A stretch of DNA of 38,112 nucleotides. Origin: an uncultured Coriobacteriia bacterium (GTDB lineage: Bacteria > Actinomycetota > Coriobacteriia > Anaerosomatales > PALSA-660). The translations under genes and the position numbers were made by a program. The notes under the pieces were generated by a model. It was not told the origin of the DNA and did no database searches. It saw only the letters and a program-made list of their open reading frames with translations. Shown here one piece after another: positions 7,957 through 15,434 of the stretch. Positions within the stretch are counted from its first letter, which is position 1; each line of letters starts with the position of its first letter. Where the stretch lies: the NCBI GenBank assembly GCA_903831865.1, contig CAIKZH010000013.1, forward strand, positions 1 to 38,112, read 5' to 3'.

Positions 7957-8864
7957 CCGATCGCGATCATGCGCTCGACAGCGGCGAGCGCGGCGCGCCG
8001 CACGTCCTCGGGCACCTCGACTCGTGGTTCGAGCCTGTCCACGGCGGCACGCACCTTTTCGAGGGTCGTCGACTTCATGTTCGGACACGCGGGCGGGGGA
8101 TCCAGCGTCCAGAAGGTCTTTTCGGGAGCGGCCCTGCACAGGCCGTGCATGAGCGCCTCCTCGGTCACGACGATGAACTCCCGCGCAGGGGAGGAGGCCG
8201 CGTAACGCAACATGCCGCTGGTCGAGAGCACAGCGTCGGCGAGGTCCAGCACCGATGGTCGACACTCGGGGTGCGCCATCACCGCGGCGTCGGGGTGCGC
8301 GGCCCTGGCTGCGAGCACCTGCTCCGGCGTGATCCGTTCGTGAGTGGGACAGAAGCCCGGCCAGGCGATGATCTCGACTTCGGGGACCCGAGACGACACC
8401 CAGTGCGCCAGATTGCGGTCGGGAGCGAAGAGCACGCGATCGACCCCGAGGGAGCGCACGACCTGCGGCGCGTTCGCCGACGTGCAGCAGACGTCGGTGA
8501 GCGCCTTCACCTCAGCCGACGAGTTCACGTACGTCACGACCGGAAGACCGGGGTACCTCTCCTTCCACGCCACGAGCTGTGGCGCGGTGATCATGTCCGC
8601 CATGGGACAGCCCGCCTTCATCTCGGGCAGCACGACGGTCTTGCCGGGGGCGAGGATCTTCGCGGTCTCGGCCATGAAGTGCACACCGCAGAACACGATG
8701 GCCTGCGCGTCGGTATCGGCTGCCGTGCGGGAGAGCCCGAGCGAGTCGCCGACGAAGTCGGCGACGTCCTGCACCTCGGGGCGCTGATAGTTATGCGCGA
8801 GGATGACGGCGTCATGTGAGGCGGCCGACGCCCGTATCGCCTTCTGTGTCTCCTCGAGCGTCAC
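7953..8864 (-). CDS. nadA: Quinolinate synthase
   Basis: NadA condenses iminoaspartate with dihydroxyacetone phosphate to quinolinate using an oxygen-sensitive [4Fe-4S] cluster. The 303-residue protein has ILAHNYQRPEVQ near the start. The three cluster cysteines can be placed at C86 (AGCPMADM), C172 (GFCPTHERI) and C260 (ACPNMKSTTL), with the spacing known for the three-domain family. The start is GTG 8862-8864. It is preceded by GAGGAG six bases upstream and overlaps the panC stop as GTGA. A slightly longer frame beginning at 8879 would include that ribosome binding site. It is coupled to nadB downstream. Confidence 0.95.
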   Translation of the reverse strand: MTLEETQKAIRASAASHDAVILAHNYQRPEVQDVADFVGDSLGLSRTAADTDAQAIVFCGVHFMAETAKILAPGKTVVLPEMKAGCPMADMITAPQLVAWKERYPGLPVVTYVNSSAEVKALTDVCCTSANAPQVVRSLGVDRVLFAPDRNLAHWVSSRVPEVEIIAWPGFCPTHERITPEQVLAARAAHPDAAVMAHPECRPSVLDLADAVLSTSGMLRYAASSPAREFIVVTEEALMHGLCRAAPEKTFWTLDPPPACPNMKSTTLEKVRAAVDRLEPRVEVPEDVRRAALAAVERMIAIG

Positions 8865-9763
8865 GCGGGGCTCCTCCACGACAGCGGCACGACCGCTGCA
8901 TCGGCTTTGGCGGGCACGGGTCCTACCGCGACATTATCTATCAGTCGCGTCCGGCCCACGCGGGCGGCGACAAGCGCCCTGCCGGGAGACGTGAGCCGCC
9001 CGAGAGGGGCCAGGGTCTCGGCGTCGACGATGGCCGCGTACTCGAGTCGTACCCCAGGCTCGCCGGACACCTCATCGGCGAGGGCGCGCGTCAGTTCGCA
9101 GGCGTCGATCTCCCCACGCGCGATCCGCTCGCACAGACGCCTCAGCGCTCGCGACAGGACCCTCGCGCTGACGCGTTCACCTGCGTTGAGATACCGGTTG
9201 CGGCTCGAGAGTGCGAGCCCGTCCTCGTCACGGACGATCGGGCACCCCATCACCCGAACGGGCATGTCGAGATCGCGCACCACGCGCTCGATCACCTTCA
9301 GCTGCTGATAGTCCTTCTCGCCGAAGAACGCGAAGTCCGGGAGCGTGATCCCGAGCAGCTTCACGACCACCGTGGCGACGCCGGCGAAGTGCCCCGGTCG
9401 CGACGCGCCGCACAACACGGTCGAGATCGACCCTGGCTCGACCCGCGTCTCGGCGCCTTCGGCGTACATCTCCGAGGCATCCGGGGCGAAGAGCAGGTCG
9501 GCGCCCGCGGACTCGAGGAGAGCGGCGTCGGCGTCCAGGTCACGGGGGTAGGAGTCGAGATCCTCGCCGGGACCGAACTGCGTGGGATTCACGAACACCG
9601 AGACGACCGTGACGTCGCAGCGGTCGCGACTGGCGCGCACGAGGGAAAGGTGCCCGTCGTGCAGGGCTCCCATTGTCGGGACGAGGCCCACGGTGCGTCC
9701 GCCTCGGCGGAGTCCAGCGAGCGCCGCGCGCGTCTCGGCGATCGTCGTCACGCGCCGCATCAT
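8861..9763 (-). CDS. panC: Pantothenate synthetase
   Basis: PanC joins pantoate and beta-alanine with ATP to form pantothenate. The protein (300 residues) contains VPTMGALHDGHLSLV (the HxGH nucleotide motif), NPTQFGPGEDL, FFGEKDYQQL and SSRNRYL, all in the expected order. It starts with the ATG at 9761-9763, whose last bases overlap the panB stop as ATGA. A second ATG follows immediately at 9758-9760. Its product feeds CoaX, encoded at the left end of the window. No aspartate decarboxylase (panD) gene for beta-alanine is visible here. Confidence 0.96.
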   Translation of the reverse strand: MMRRVTTIAETRAALAGLRRGGRTVGLVPTMGALHDGHLSLVRASRDRCDVTVVSVFVNPTQFGPGEDLDSYPRDLDADAALLESAGADLLFAPDASEMYAEGAETRVEPGSISTVLCGASRPGHFAGVATVVVKLLGITLPDFAFFGEKDYQQLKVIERVVRDLDMPVRVMGCPIVRDEDGLALSSRNRYLNAGERVSARVLSRALRRLCERIARGEIDACELTRALADEVSGEPGVRLEYAAIVDAETLAPLGRLTSPGRALVAARVGRTRLIDNVAVGPVPAKADAAVVPLSWRSPA

Positions 9764-10659
9764 CGCTCGCCGCGCCGCAAGGGGTCGTGCTTCGCACTCC
9801 ACGCGCTCACTTCGTCGAGTGCGTCGGGCTCCATGTGCACGGTCTGCTCCTCGCCGGGGAAGACCCCGTCCCTCACGTCGGCGGAGTAGCGGGCGACGGC
9901 CTCGGTGATCCCGGCACCCATCTCCGCGTAGTGCCGTGCGTGGCGAGGCGTGAAGTCGCCCCCCAGGCCCAGCAGGTCGTGGAAGACCTGCACCTCGCCG
10001 TCGCAGCCGTTCCCCGCGCCGATCCCGATGGTGGACATCGCAAGGCGCCCGGTCGCGAGCGTCGCGAGTTCGGCGGGGATGCATTCCAGCACGACCGCGA
10101 AGGCGCCGGCGTCCTCCAAGGCGTGGCAGTCCTCGAGCAGCATCTCGGCCGCAGCGGCCTTCCTGGCCTGCACGCGGAAGCCGCCGAGCTGATGGACCGA
10201 CTGGGGAGTGAGTCCGAGGTGCCCCATCACAGGGATGCCCGCCTCGGTGAGGCACCGGACTGTCGGCGCCACCGTCGCCCCGCCCTCGAGCTTCACGGCG
10301 CCCGCACCGGCCTCGGCCATGAGGCGGCCCGCGTTGCGCAACGCATCTTCAGGGGAGACCTGGAAGCTCAGGAACGGCATGTCGGCGATGACCAGAGCAC
10401 GTTTGGTTCCGCGCACGACCGCCCCGGTGGCCCTCGCGATATCGTCCATGGTGACCGGCAGCGTGGAGTCGAACCCGAGCACGGTCATCCCCATCGAGTC
10501 GCCCACGAGGATCGCGTCGACACCGGCCTCGTCCACGAGCCGCGCCGAAGCCGCGTCGTAGGCCGTGACGATCACCACACGCTGCCGCGCGGACTTGCGC
10601 GCTCGGAAGGTCAGGGTGGTGACGGGACGCTCGGATCCCGCCTGCGAGTGGACGCTCAT
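9760..10659 (-). CDS. panB: 3-methyl-2-oxobutanoate hydroxymethyltransferase
   Basis: PanB adds a hydroxymethyl group from methylene-tetrahydrofolate to ketoisovalerate, the first committed step of pantothenate synthesis. The 299-residue protein has VTAYDAASARL, VGDSMGM, IADMPFLSF, AVKLEGG, GHLGLTPQ and GIGAGNGCDGEV, a full set of family motifs. The ATG at 10657-10659 is preceded by AAGGAGG at 10665-10671 and is favoured over an upstream in-frame extension without recognisable homology. It is the first gene of the panB-panC-nadA-nadB-nadC-birA operon and has an extended -10 promoter about 90 bases upstream. Confidence 0.96.
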   Translation of the reverse strand: MSVHSQAGSERPVTTLTFRARKSARQRVVIVTAYDAASARLVDEAGVDAILVGDSMGMTVLGFDSTLPVTMDDIARATGAVVRGTKRALVIADMPFLSFQVSPEDALRNAGRLMAEAGAGAVKLEGGATVAPTVRCLTEAGIPVMGHLGLTPQSVHQLGGFRVQARKAAAAEMLLEDCHALEDAGAFAVVLECIPAELATLATGRLAMSTIGIGAGNGCDGEVQVFHDLLGLGGDFTPRHARHYAEMGAGITEAVARYSADVRDGVFPGEEQTVHMEPDALDEVSAWSAKHDPLRRGER

Positions 10660-10750
10660 GGCGCCCTCCTTCCCGATCACACCGTCCCAGCCCTGCCGGG
10701 TCCAGGCGGTCCCAACGAGAAACACCCGCAGCCGTGAAGCGGGGGAAGCG

Positions 10751-10759
10751 AGTATAGCA
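10751..10759 (-). promoter_or_regulatory. Extended -10 promoter for the panB operon
   Basis: On the minus strand the sequence reads TGCTATACT, a near-consensus -10 (TATACT) with an extended TGn element. No good -35 hexamer is present at 16 to 18 bases. The predicted leader to the panB ATG is about 85 bases. Confidence 0.6.
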
Positions 10760-10819
10760 TCGGTCCCGAGCGGGCCCGCGGCGCCTCGACGCCTCGTGAC
10801 CGACCCGTGAGACAGAGCA

Positions 10820-10850
10820 GCGGGGCCCCGGTGCGTCACCGGGGCCCCGC
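10820..10850 (-). terminator. Terminator hairpin downstream of hppA
   Basis: A perfect 14-bp GC-rich stem (10820-10833 with 10837-10850) with a 3-base loop lies 24 bases past the hppA stop. On the minus strand it is followed by TGCTCTGTCTCA, a pyrimidine-rich rather than pure T tail. The same tail follows the hairpin beyond livF at 26513-26546. Confidence 0.75.
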
Positions 10851-10874
10851 TTGCGTACCGATCTCGGGCCGCGC

Positions 10875-13106
10875 CTAGCGCACGCCGTTGATGAAGAGCG
10901 GCGCGAGCACGAGCGTGATCGTGGACAGAAGCTTGATCAGCACGTGCAGGGAGGGGCCGGCGGTGTCCTTGAAAGGATCGCCCACGGTGTCGCCCACGAC
11001 GGCCGCCTTGTGCGTGTCTGAGCCCTTGCCTCCAAGGTAGCCCATCTCGATGTACTTCTTCGCGTTGTCCCAGGCGCCGCCGCCGTTGTTCAGGAACAGC
11101 GCCATGAGCACGCCGACGATGGTGCCGACCATGAGCATGGCCGCCACGGCCTGGCCACCCGCGTTGAACACGAAGCGGAACACGACGCCGACGACGACCG
11201 GCATGCCGACAGCGAGGATGCCCGGCAGGACCATCTCGTGCAGGGCCGCCCTGGTCACGAGGTCGACGGTCCGCCCGTAGTTCGGCTTGGAAGTGCCCGC
11301 GAGGATGCCGGAGTCCTCCTTGAACTGCGCGCGCACGTCGTCGATGACCGCGCCCGCGGCCTTGCCGACGGCGCGGATGGCGAGTGACGAGAACAGGAAC
11401 ACGAGCATGGCGCCGAGCATGGCGCCGACGAAGAGCTTCGGATCGGCGATATTGACGATGTACTGCGCTGCCTTGCCGCCGATCACACCGCTGAGGTCGA
11501 GGTGGTAGTTCTTCAGCTCATCCAGGTATGCGGAGAACAGCAGGAACGCGGCGAGTGCCGCGGAGCCGACGGCGTACCCCTTGGTGAGCGCCTTCGTGGT
11601 GTTGCCCACGGAGTCGAGACGGTCGGACTTCTGCCGCACCTCCTCGGGCTGCCCGGACATCTCGACGATCCCGCCGGCGTTGTCGGCGATCGGACCGAAG
11701 GTGTCCATGGCGAGGATGTAGGCGGCGGTCGAGAGCATGCCCATCGTGGCCACCGCGGTGCCGAACAGGCCGGCGTTCGGGATGCCCGAGGCCTGACCCA
11801 GACTGTACGCGCCGAGGATCGCCACGGAGATGGCGAGGACCGGCATGGCGGTCGACTCCATGCCGACGGCGATGCCGGCGATGATGTTCGTCGCGGGACC
11901 GGTCTTCGACCCGTTCGCGATCGACATGACCGGCCGATACTTGAACTCGGTGTAGTACTGCGTGATGAAGACGAACGCCAGGGCGGTCAGCACACCCAGG
12001 ATCCCCGCCGCGAGGAAGTACAGCCACGCGTTGGGATAGGCGTCGAGATGCAGAAGCCAGCGGCTTGCCGCGGCGAAGCCGACCATGGCGAGTGCCGTGG
12101 CGACGTAGAAGCCGCGGTTGAGCGAGCGCATCGGGTCCTCGTCGCCCTTCACGCTCACCGTGATGATCCCGATGATCGAGGCCAGGATCCCGAAGGAGCG
12201 CGCCACGAGCGGGAACATCATGACGCCGACCACGAAGGCGCTCTTCACGACCGGGTCGCCGCCGAACGCGGAAACGGGGATCGTCGCGGCCATCGTCGCG
12301 CCGAGGATCATGGCGCCGATGTTCTCGGCTGCTGTGGACTCGAAGAGGTCGGCGCCACGACCGGCGCAGTCGCCGACGTTGTCGCCGACGAGGTCCGCGA
12401 TGACCGCGGGGTTCCGGGGGTCGTCCTCGGGGATACCCGCCTCGACCTTGCCCACCAGGTCCGCGCCTACGTCGGCCGCCTTGGTGTAGATCCCACCGCC
12501 GAGCTGCGCGAAGAGCGCCACGAAGGAGGCGCCGAACCCGTAGCCGACGATCAGGAACGGGATCTTGGTGGGGTCCACGCCGGTCGCGGTGAAGCGCACC
12601 AGCGCGTAGAGGCCGCTCACGCCCAGCAGGGACATCGCCACGACGAGCAGACCGGAGACGGCGCCGCCGCGCAGTGCCAGCTGCACGCCGTCATTGACGC
12701 TGCGCATCGTGCCCGACGCGGTGCGGATGTTGGCGCGGATCGAGATCCACATGCCGATGTAGCCCGCGACCAGCGAGCACAGCGCGCCCAGCACGAACGA
12801 CAGCGTGATCCAGAACGCGAGGGCCAGGGCGTTGCTCTTGATCGGATCGAAGGGCTGCGCGCCGCGCACGAAACCGTATCCGATGAACAGCACCACCGCG
12901 AAGCCGACGGCCAGGTAGATGATCGTCTTGAACTGCCGCGACATGAAGGCCTCGGCGCCTTCCTTGATCGCGTCGGAGATCTCTCTCATCTTGTCAGTGC
13001 CGGTGTCATGCTTGAGCACCCATCGGGCGAGCAACCAGGCCACCACAAGGCCCAGTACGCCGAACCCGAGGATCAGTACAAGCAGCAGACCTTCCTGCGG
13101 TCCCAT
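10875..13106 (-). CDS. hppA: K+-independent proton-pumping membrane pyrophosphatase
   Basis: An integral membrane enzyme of 743 residues, about 16 helices, that couples hydrolysis of pyrophosphate to ion pumping. The substrate-site motif DVGADLVGKVE is followed by DDPRNPAVIADLVGDNVGDCAG, and the C-terminal motif KAAVVGDTVGDPFKDTAGPS is intact. The segment GNTTKALTKGYAVGSAAL has lysine where potassium-dependent enzymes have alanine (GNTTAA), so this is the K+-independent subtype, whose known members pump protons. The ATG at 13104-13106 follows a GGAGG-containing site. It forms a single-gene unit bounded by hairpins. It would recover energy from pyrophosphate released by biosynthesis. Confidence 0.97.
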   Translation of the reverse strand: MGPQEGLLLVLILGFGVLGLVVAWLLARWVLKHDTGTDKMREISDAIKEGAEAFMSRQFKTIIYLAVGFAVVLFIGYGFVRGAQPFDPIKSNALALAFWITLSFVLGALCSLVAGYIGMWISIRANIRTASGTMRSVNDGVQLALRGGAVSGLLVVAMSLLGVSGLYALVRFTATGVDPTKIPFLIVGYGFGASFVALFAQLGGGIYTKAADVGADLVGKVEAGIPEDDPRNPAVIADLVGDNVGDCAGRGADLFESTAAENIGAMILGATMAATIPVSAFGGDPVVKSAFVVGVMMFPLVARSFGILASIIGIITVSVKGDEDPMRSLNRGFYVATALAMVGFAAASRWLLHLDAYPNAWLYFLAAGILGVLTALAFVFITQYYTEFKYRPVMSIANGSKTGPATNIIAGIAVGMESTAMPVLAISVAILGAYSLGQASGIPNAGLFGTAVATMGMLSTAAYILAMDTFGPIADNAGGIVEMSGQPEEVRQKSDRLDSVGNTTKALTKGYAVGSAALAAFLLFSAYLDELKNYHLDLSGVIGGKAAQYIVNIADPKLFVGAMLGAMLVFLFSSLAIRAVGKAAGAVIDDVRAQFKEDSGILAGTSKPNYGRTVDLVTRAALHEMVLPGILAVGMPVVVGVVFRFVFNAGGQAVAAMLMVGTIVGVLMALFLNNGGGAWDNAKKYIEMGYLGGKGSDTHKAAVVGDTVGDPFKDTAGPSLHVLIKLLSTITLVLAPLFINGVR

Positions 13107-13190
13107 CGACTCCCCTTTCCTCCCTCATCGGCCACGCGGAGCAAGGCGCTCGACCGCGCACCGGTGCCCCTGTGCACGCGGTGTCGGTAT

Positions 13191-13219
13191 GCGTAACACG
13201 GCGGCAACAGCCCCGTCAA
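13191..13219 (-). promoter_or_regulatory. Probable hppA promoter
   Basis: On the minus strand TTGACG (13214-13219) is followed 17 bases later by TTACGC (13191-13196). The -35 element is good and the -10 is weak. It lies between the upstream terminator hairpin and the hppA start, about 85 bases before the ATG. Confidence 0.42.
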
Positions 13220-13249
13220 CGCAAAGTGCACTTGTCAGGCACATATGGT

Positions 13250-13278
13250 GGGGCCCGGCGCCATCGGCGCCGGGCCCC
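13250..13278 (-). terminator. Terminator hairpin after the zinc-ribbon gene
   Basis: A perfect 13-bp stem made only of G and C (13250-13262 with 13266-13278) and a 3-base loop, 42 bases past the stop of the zinc-ribbon gene. There is no clear T-run after it on either strand, so termination strength is uncertain. It separates that gene from hppA. Confidence 0.65.
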
Positions 13279-13320
13279 GATACCTCTCAAAGACCGCAAT
13301 ATGCGGCCGCGATGTGCCGC

Positions 13321-14115
13321 CTATTGGAACAGCTTCACCAGCCACTTGCCACTCTGTCTCACCAGCGTCACGGACTCGCTCTGCACGGTGTACTTGCCGT
13401 TCTGCGTGTTCAGGAACGAGGCCGTGAACTTCACCGCCGCGGAGTTCGCGTTCTTCGGGTCGATCGTGACCGTCCCGATCTTGATGTCCTTCAGGAACGG
13501 CTTGCCCTTGGATGTCTTCTTGGCGGCATCCGCCTGCTGCTGGAACTGCGCGACCTCGGAGGCGGCCATGCTCGCGTGTGTCGAGTACTGGAGCATGCCT
13601 CTGCCGTCGTAGTTCCCGTAGGCGCTCATGAACCGGTACGTCACCCCGGCGGGCGTGTTGATGACGAAGGCCCCGTAGGCGAAGTAGCCGACCACCGCCA
13701 GTACGATGACGGCCGCCACCGCGATGGCAGCGATGATGCCGCGCTTCGAACCTGCCGGCTTCGCTTCTCCCTCGGCCTCAGCTTCGGCCGGCTCGACTTC
13801 GCTCGCCTCGCCCGGGGTCGCAGGCGCCTCGCCTTCTGCCAGGTCGGCAGCGGGGGGACCGGTCTCGGCGGGAGCGGTCTCGAAGACCTCCTCGGTCGCT
13901 GCCGGAGCCGACGCGGGCTCACTCGACAGTTCGCCGGCCGCCGTGCTCTCGCCCGCCGCTTCTGACTCGGGCTCTTGCGGTGTGTCGGGCGTCGGGTCGG
14001 TCTCCGGCTTGGGGTCCGCCGGCTCGACGGCTGCCGCCGTATCGACCGGCTCGCCGCACTCCGGGCACACATGAGCGCCGTCTTCCAGCTTGGCGCCGCA
14101 CTTCTCACATTCCAT
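13321..14115 (-). CDS. Zinc-ribbon membrane protein with extracytoplasmic C-terminal domain
   Basis: A 264-residue protein. Residues 3-20 form a zinc ribbon with two CxxC pairs (C3, C6, C17, C20: CEKCGAKL and CPECGEPV). A long linker rich in Pro, Ala and Glu follows (about 25-122), then one membrane helix (about 126-150) and a C-terminal domain of about 110 residues ending SGKWLVKLFQ. The C-terminal domain resembles the small DUF4878/NTF2-like domains found outside the cell, but this is a weak call. The topology is a cytosolic ribbon with an external domain. The ATG at 14113-14115 has GGAG upstream. It has its own promoter and a terminator, so it is a single-gene unit of unknown function. Confidence 0.8.
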   Translation of the reverse strand: MECEKCGAKLEDGAHVCPECGEPVDTAAAVEPADPKPETDPTPDTPQEPESEAAGESTAAGELSSEPASAPAATEEVFETAPAETGPPAADLAEGEAPATPGEASEVEPAEAEAEGEAKPAGSKRGIIAAIAVAAVIVLAVVGYFAYGAFVINTPAGVTYRFMSAYGNYDGRGMLQYSTHASMAASEVAQFQQQADAAKKTSKGKPFLKDIKIGTVTIDPKNANSAAVKFTASFLNTQNGKYTVQSESVTLVRQSGKWLVKLFQ

Positions 14116-14153
14116 GTGGTCACTCCACGATAAGGGTGTCGGGACGGTCATGG

Positions 14154-14162
14154 AGTATAGCA
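14154..14162 (-). promoter_or_regulatory. Extended -10 promoter for the zinc-ribbon gene
   Basis: The minus strand reads TGCTATACT, identical over nine bases to the panB extended -10. It lies 38 bases before the ATG, and no -35 is evident. Confidence 0.6.
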
Positions 14163-14206
14163 CCGTGGCGAGTGCTCGAGGCTCGCGCCGGGGAGGCGTG
14201 ACGCCC

Positions 14207-14728
14207 TCAGAGACGGGGCGCGTCAGGCGTGAGCGAGTCGAGCCCGGGGATCACGCCAAGGACCCCGGTGATCCGCCCCGACGTGGCCTCGGAGGACTCC
14301 AGCTTCCGTCCGTCAGGCATCATCAGGGTCGGCTCTATCTCCAGAAGCGGCGTCACCACGAAGTCGCGATCGCGCATCCGCGGATGAGGGAGAGTGAGCT
14401 GCGGCGTGTCGATCACGAGCGAGTCGAACAGGAGGATGTCAAGATCGATGGACCGGGGACCGTTGCGCGGCCCCTCGGCGCGCCCGAGCCGCCTCTCCAC
14501 CGCCCTGCACAGCTGGAGCAGGTCCTCGGGGCCGCCCGCGAATTCCAGCGCGACCGCCGCGTTCGCGAACGATGGCTGGTCGGCGACGCCCCAGGGCTCT
14601 GATCCGTAGACGTGCGAGACGACCCGCAGACAGACGCGGGCATCCAGGGACAGCTCCGCGAGGGCCGCGGCGAGCATCGCGACCCGATCGCTGAGGTTCG
14701 AGCCGAGGGCGATGAACGCGACCGCCAC
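14207..14728 (-). CDS. folK: 2-amino-4-hydroxy-6-hydroxymethyldihydropteridine pyrophosphokinase
   Basis: FolK transfers pyrophosphate from ATP to hydroxymethyl-dihydropterin, giving the substrate of FolP in folate synthesis. The 173-residue protein has IALGSNLSDR at the N-terminus, QPSFANAAVALE, and the signature RNGPRSIDLDILLF followed by LPHPRMRDRDFVVTPLLEI. The GTG start at 14726-14728 lies four bases past the stop of the unknown gene upstream, so the genes are co-transcribed. It is the last gene of the folE-folP-unknown-folK cluster. Confidence 0.95.
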   Translation of the reverse strand: MAVAFIALGSNLSDRVAMLAAALAELSLDARVCLRVVSHVYGSEPWGVADQPSFANAAVALEFAGGPEDLLQLCRAVERRLGRAEGPRNGPRSIDLDILLFDSLVIDTPQLTLPHPRMRDRDFVVTPLLEIEPTLMMPDGRKLESSEATSGRITGVLGVIPGLDSLTPDAPRL

Positions 14729-14732
14729 CGAG

Positions 14733-15434
14733 TCAGCCTCTGGTCACGATGAGGTAGACGACCACCACGGCGACGAGGACCAGCAGGGCGAACGCGAGAG
14801 TCAAGCCGCATCCACCGGTCGGCTGGACCGCTCCCTGGAGACTGGCGTTGTCCGACCACGGCGAAGCGTCGATCCCCGTCGGCCCGGTACTGGGAGCCGG
14901 GGGCGAGACGTGCGAGTCCGCGAGCTCTGAGGGCGAGAACTGCGAGTCCGCCGGATCTGAGGGCACGGGCTGCGAGTCGCTCGGAGCCGGGATCGTTCCT
15001 GCGACCGACGGGTCGGAGTAGGTCACCCACGGCGGCGGGGATCCTTCAAGAGCGCGCCGGGCGTCCGCAAGCCGTGAGGCCTGCACCAGGACGGAGAACG
15101 CGCTGCGCGAGCCGGGCACGAGCCCGGCGGGAGGGAGGAATCCCACGGAGTTCTCGTGCGGGTCGTGCGGTGTCCAGCCGAACGGGATCCCCGCGCCGTC
15201 CAGAAGCTCGCCGACCTCCTCGAGGCCGGCGAGCCCCGCCGGCCAGATCGCGCTGCTCGCGACGGGGAGCCAGTCCTCGCCGATGCCGACAGGCGAGCCG
15301 GTCGGCGCCGGCCGGTCGTGCGCGACGGCCTCCTCGGCGCGGCGCAGCGCGGCGATGTCGTCGACGTACTCGGCATCGGTGTCGTCCTCGGCGCGCTCGA
15401 CGTCGTCGCGCATGTCCAGTCCGTCGTCGCTCAC
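14733..15434 (-). CDS. Unknown C-terminally anchored protein at the folB position
   Basis: A 233-residue protein with no family I can name with confidence. An acidic N-terminus is followed by a globular stretch (about 55-135) containing ASSAIWPAGLAGLEEVGELL and FSVLVQASRLADARRALE. That stretch has a faint resemblance to DUF2007-type domains. Then come a Ser/Pro/Asp-rich segment with three 10-residue repeats (about 150-180) and one membrane helix near the end (about 212-230) followed by a short basic tail. The GTG at 15432-15434 overlaps the folP stop as GTGA, and folK starts four bases after its stop. In the actinobacterial gene order this slot normally holds folB, but nothing here resembles dihydroneopterin aldolase. 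Confidence 0.72.
   Translation of the reverse strand: MSDDGLDMRDDVERAEDDTDAEYVDDIAALRRAEEAVAHDRPAPTGSPVGIGEDWLPVASSAIWPAGLAGLEEVGELLDGAGIPFGWTPHDPHENSVGFLPPAGLVPGSRSAFSVLVQASRLADARRALEGSPPPWVTYSDPSVAGTIPAPSDSQPVPSDPADSQFSPSELADSHVSPPAPSTGPTGIDASPWSDNASLQGAVQPTGGCGLTLAFALLVLVAVVVVYLIVTRG
14911..15000. repeat. 30-bp imperfect tandem repeat (3 units) inside a coding region
   Basis: Units begin at 14911, 14941 and 14971, each opening with TGCGAGTC. The first two match closely (TGCGAGTCCG and CTGAGGGC in register), and the third diverges after about 10 bases. They encode the 10-residue repeats DSQPVPSDPA, DSQFSPSELA and DSHVSPPAPS of the unknown protein. Unit length is a multiple of three, so copy number can change without a frameshift. 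Confidence 0.75.

Noticed and set aside
4313-8205. Long plus-strand open frames opposite birA, nadC, nadB
   Set aside because: They lie antisense to genes with complete motif sets and show Arg/Pro/Ser-rich shadow composition without ribosome binding sites.
7957-8265. N-terminal extension of NadB into nadA
   Set aside because: The extra 103 codons overlap nadA and are unlike NadB. The GTGA overlap at 7953-7956 gives a better start.
11502-13196. 564-codon plus-strand frame opposite hppA
   Set aside because: It is antisense to an unmistakable membrane pyrophosphatase, and its Arg/His/Glu-rich translation has no domain.
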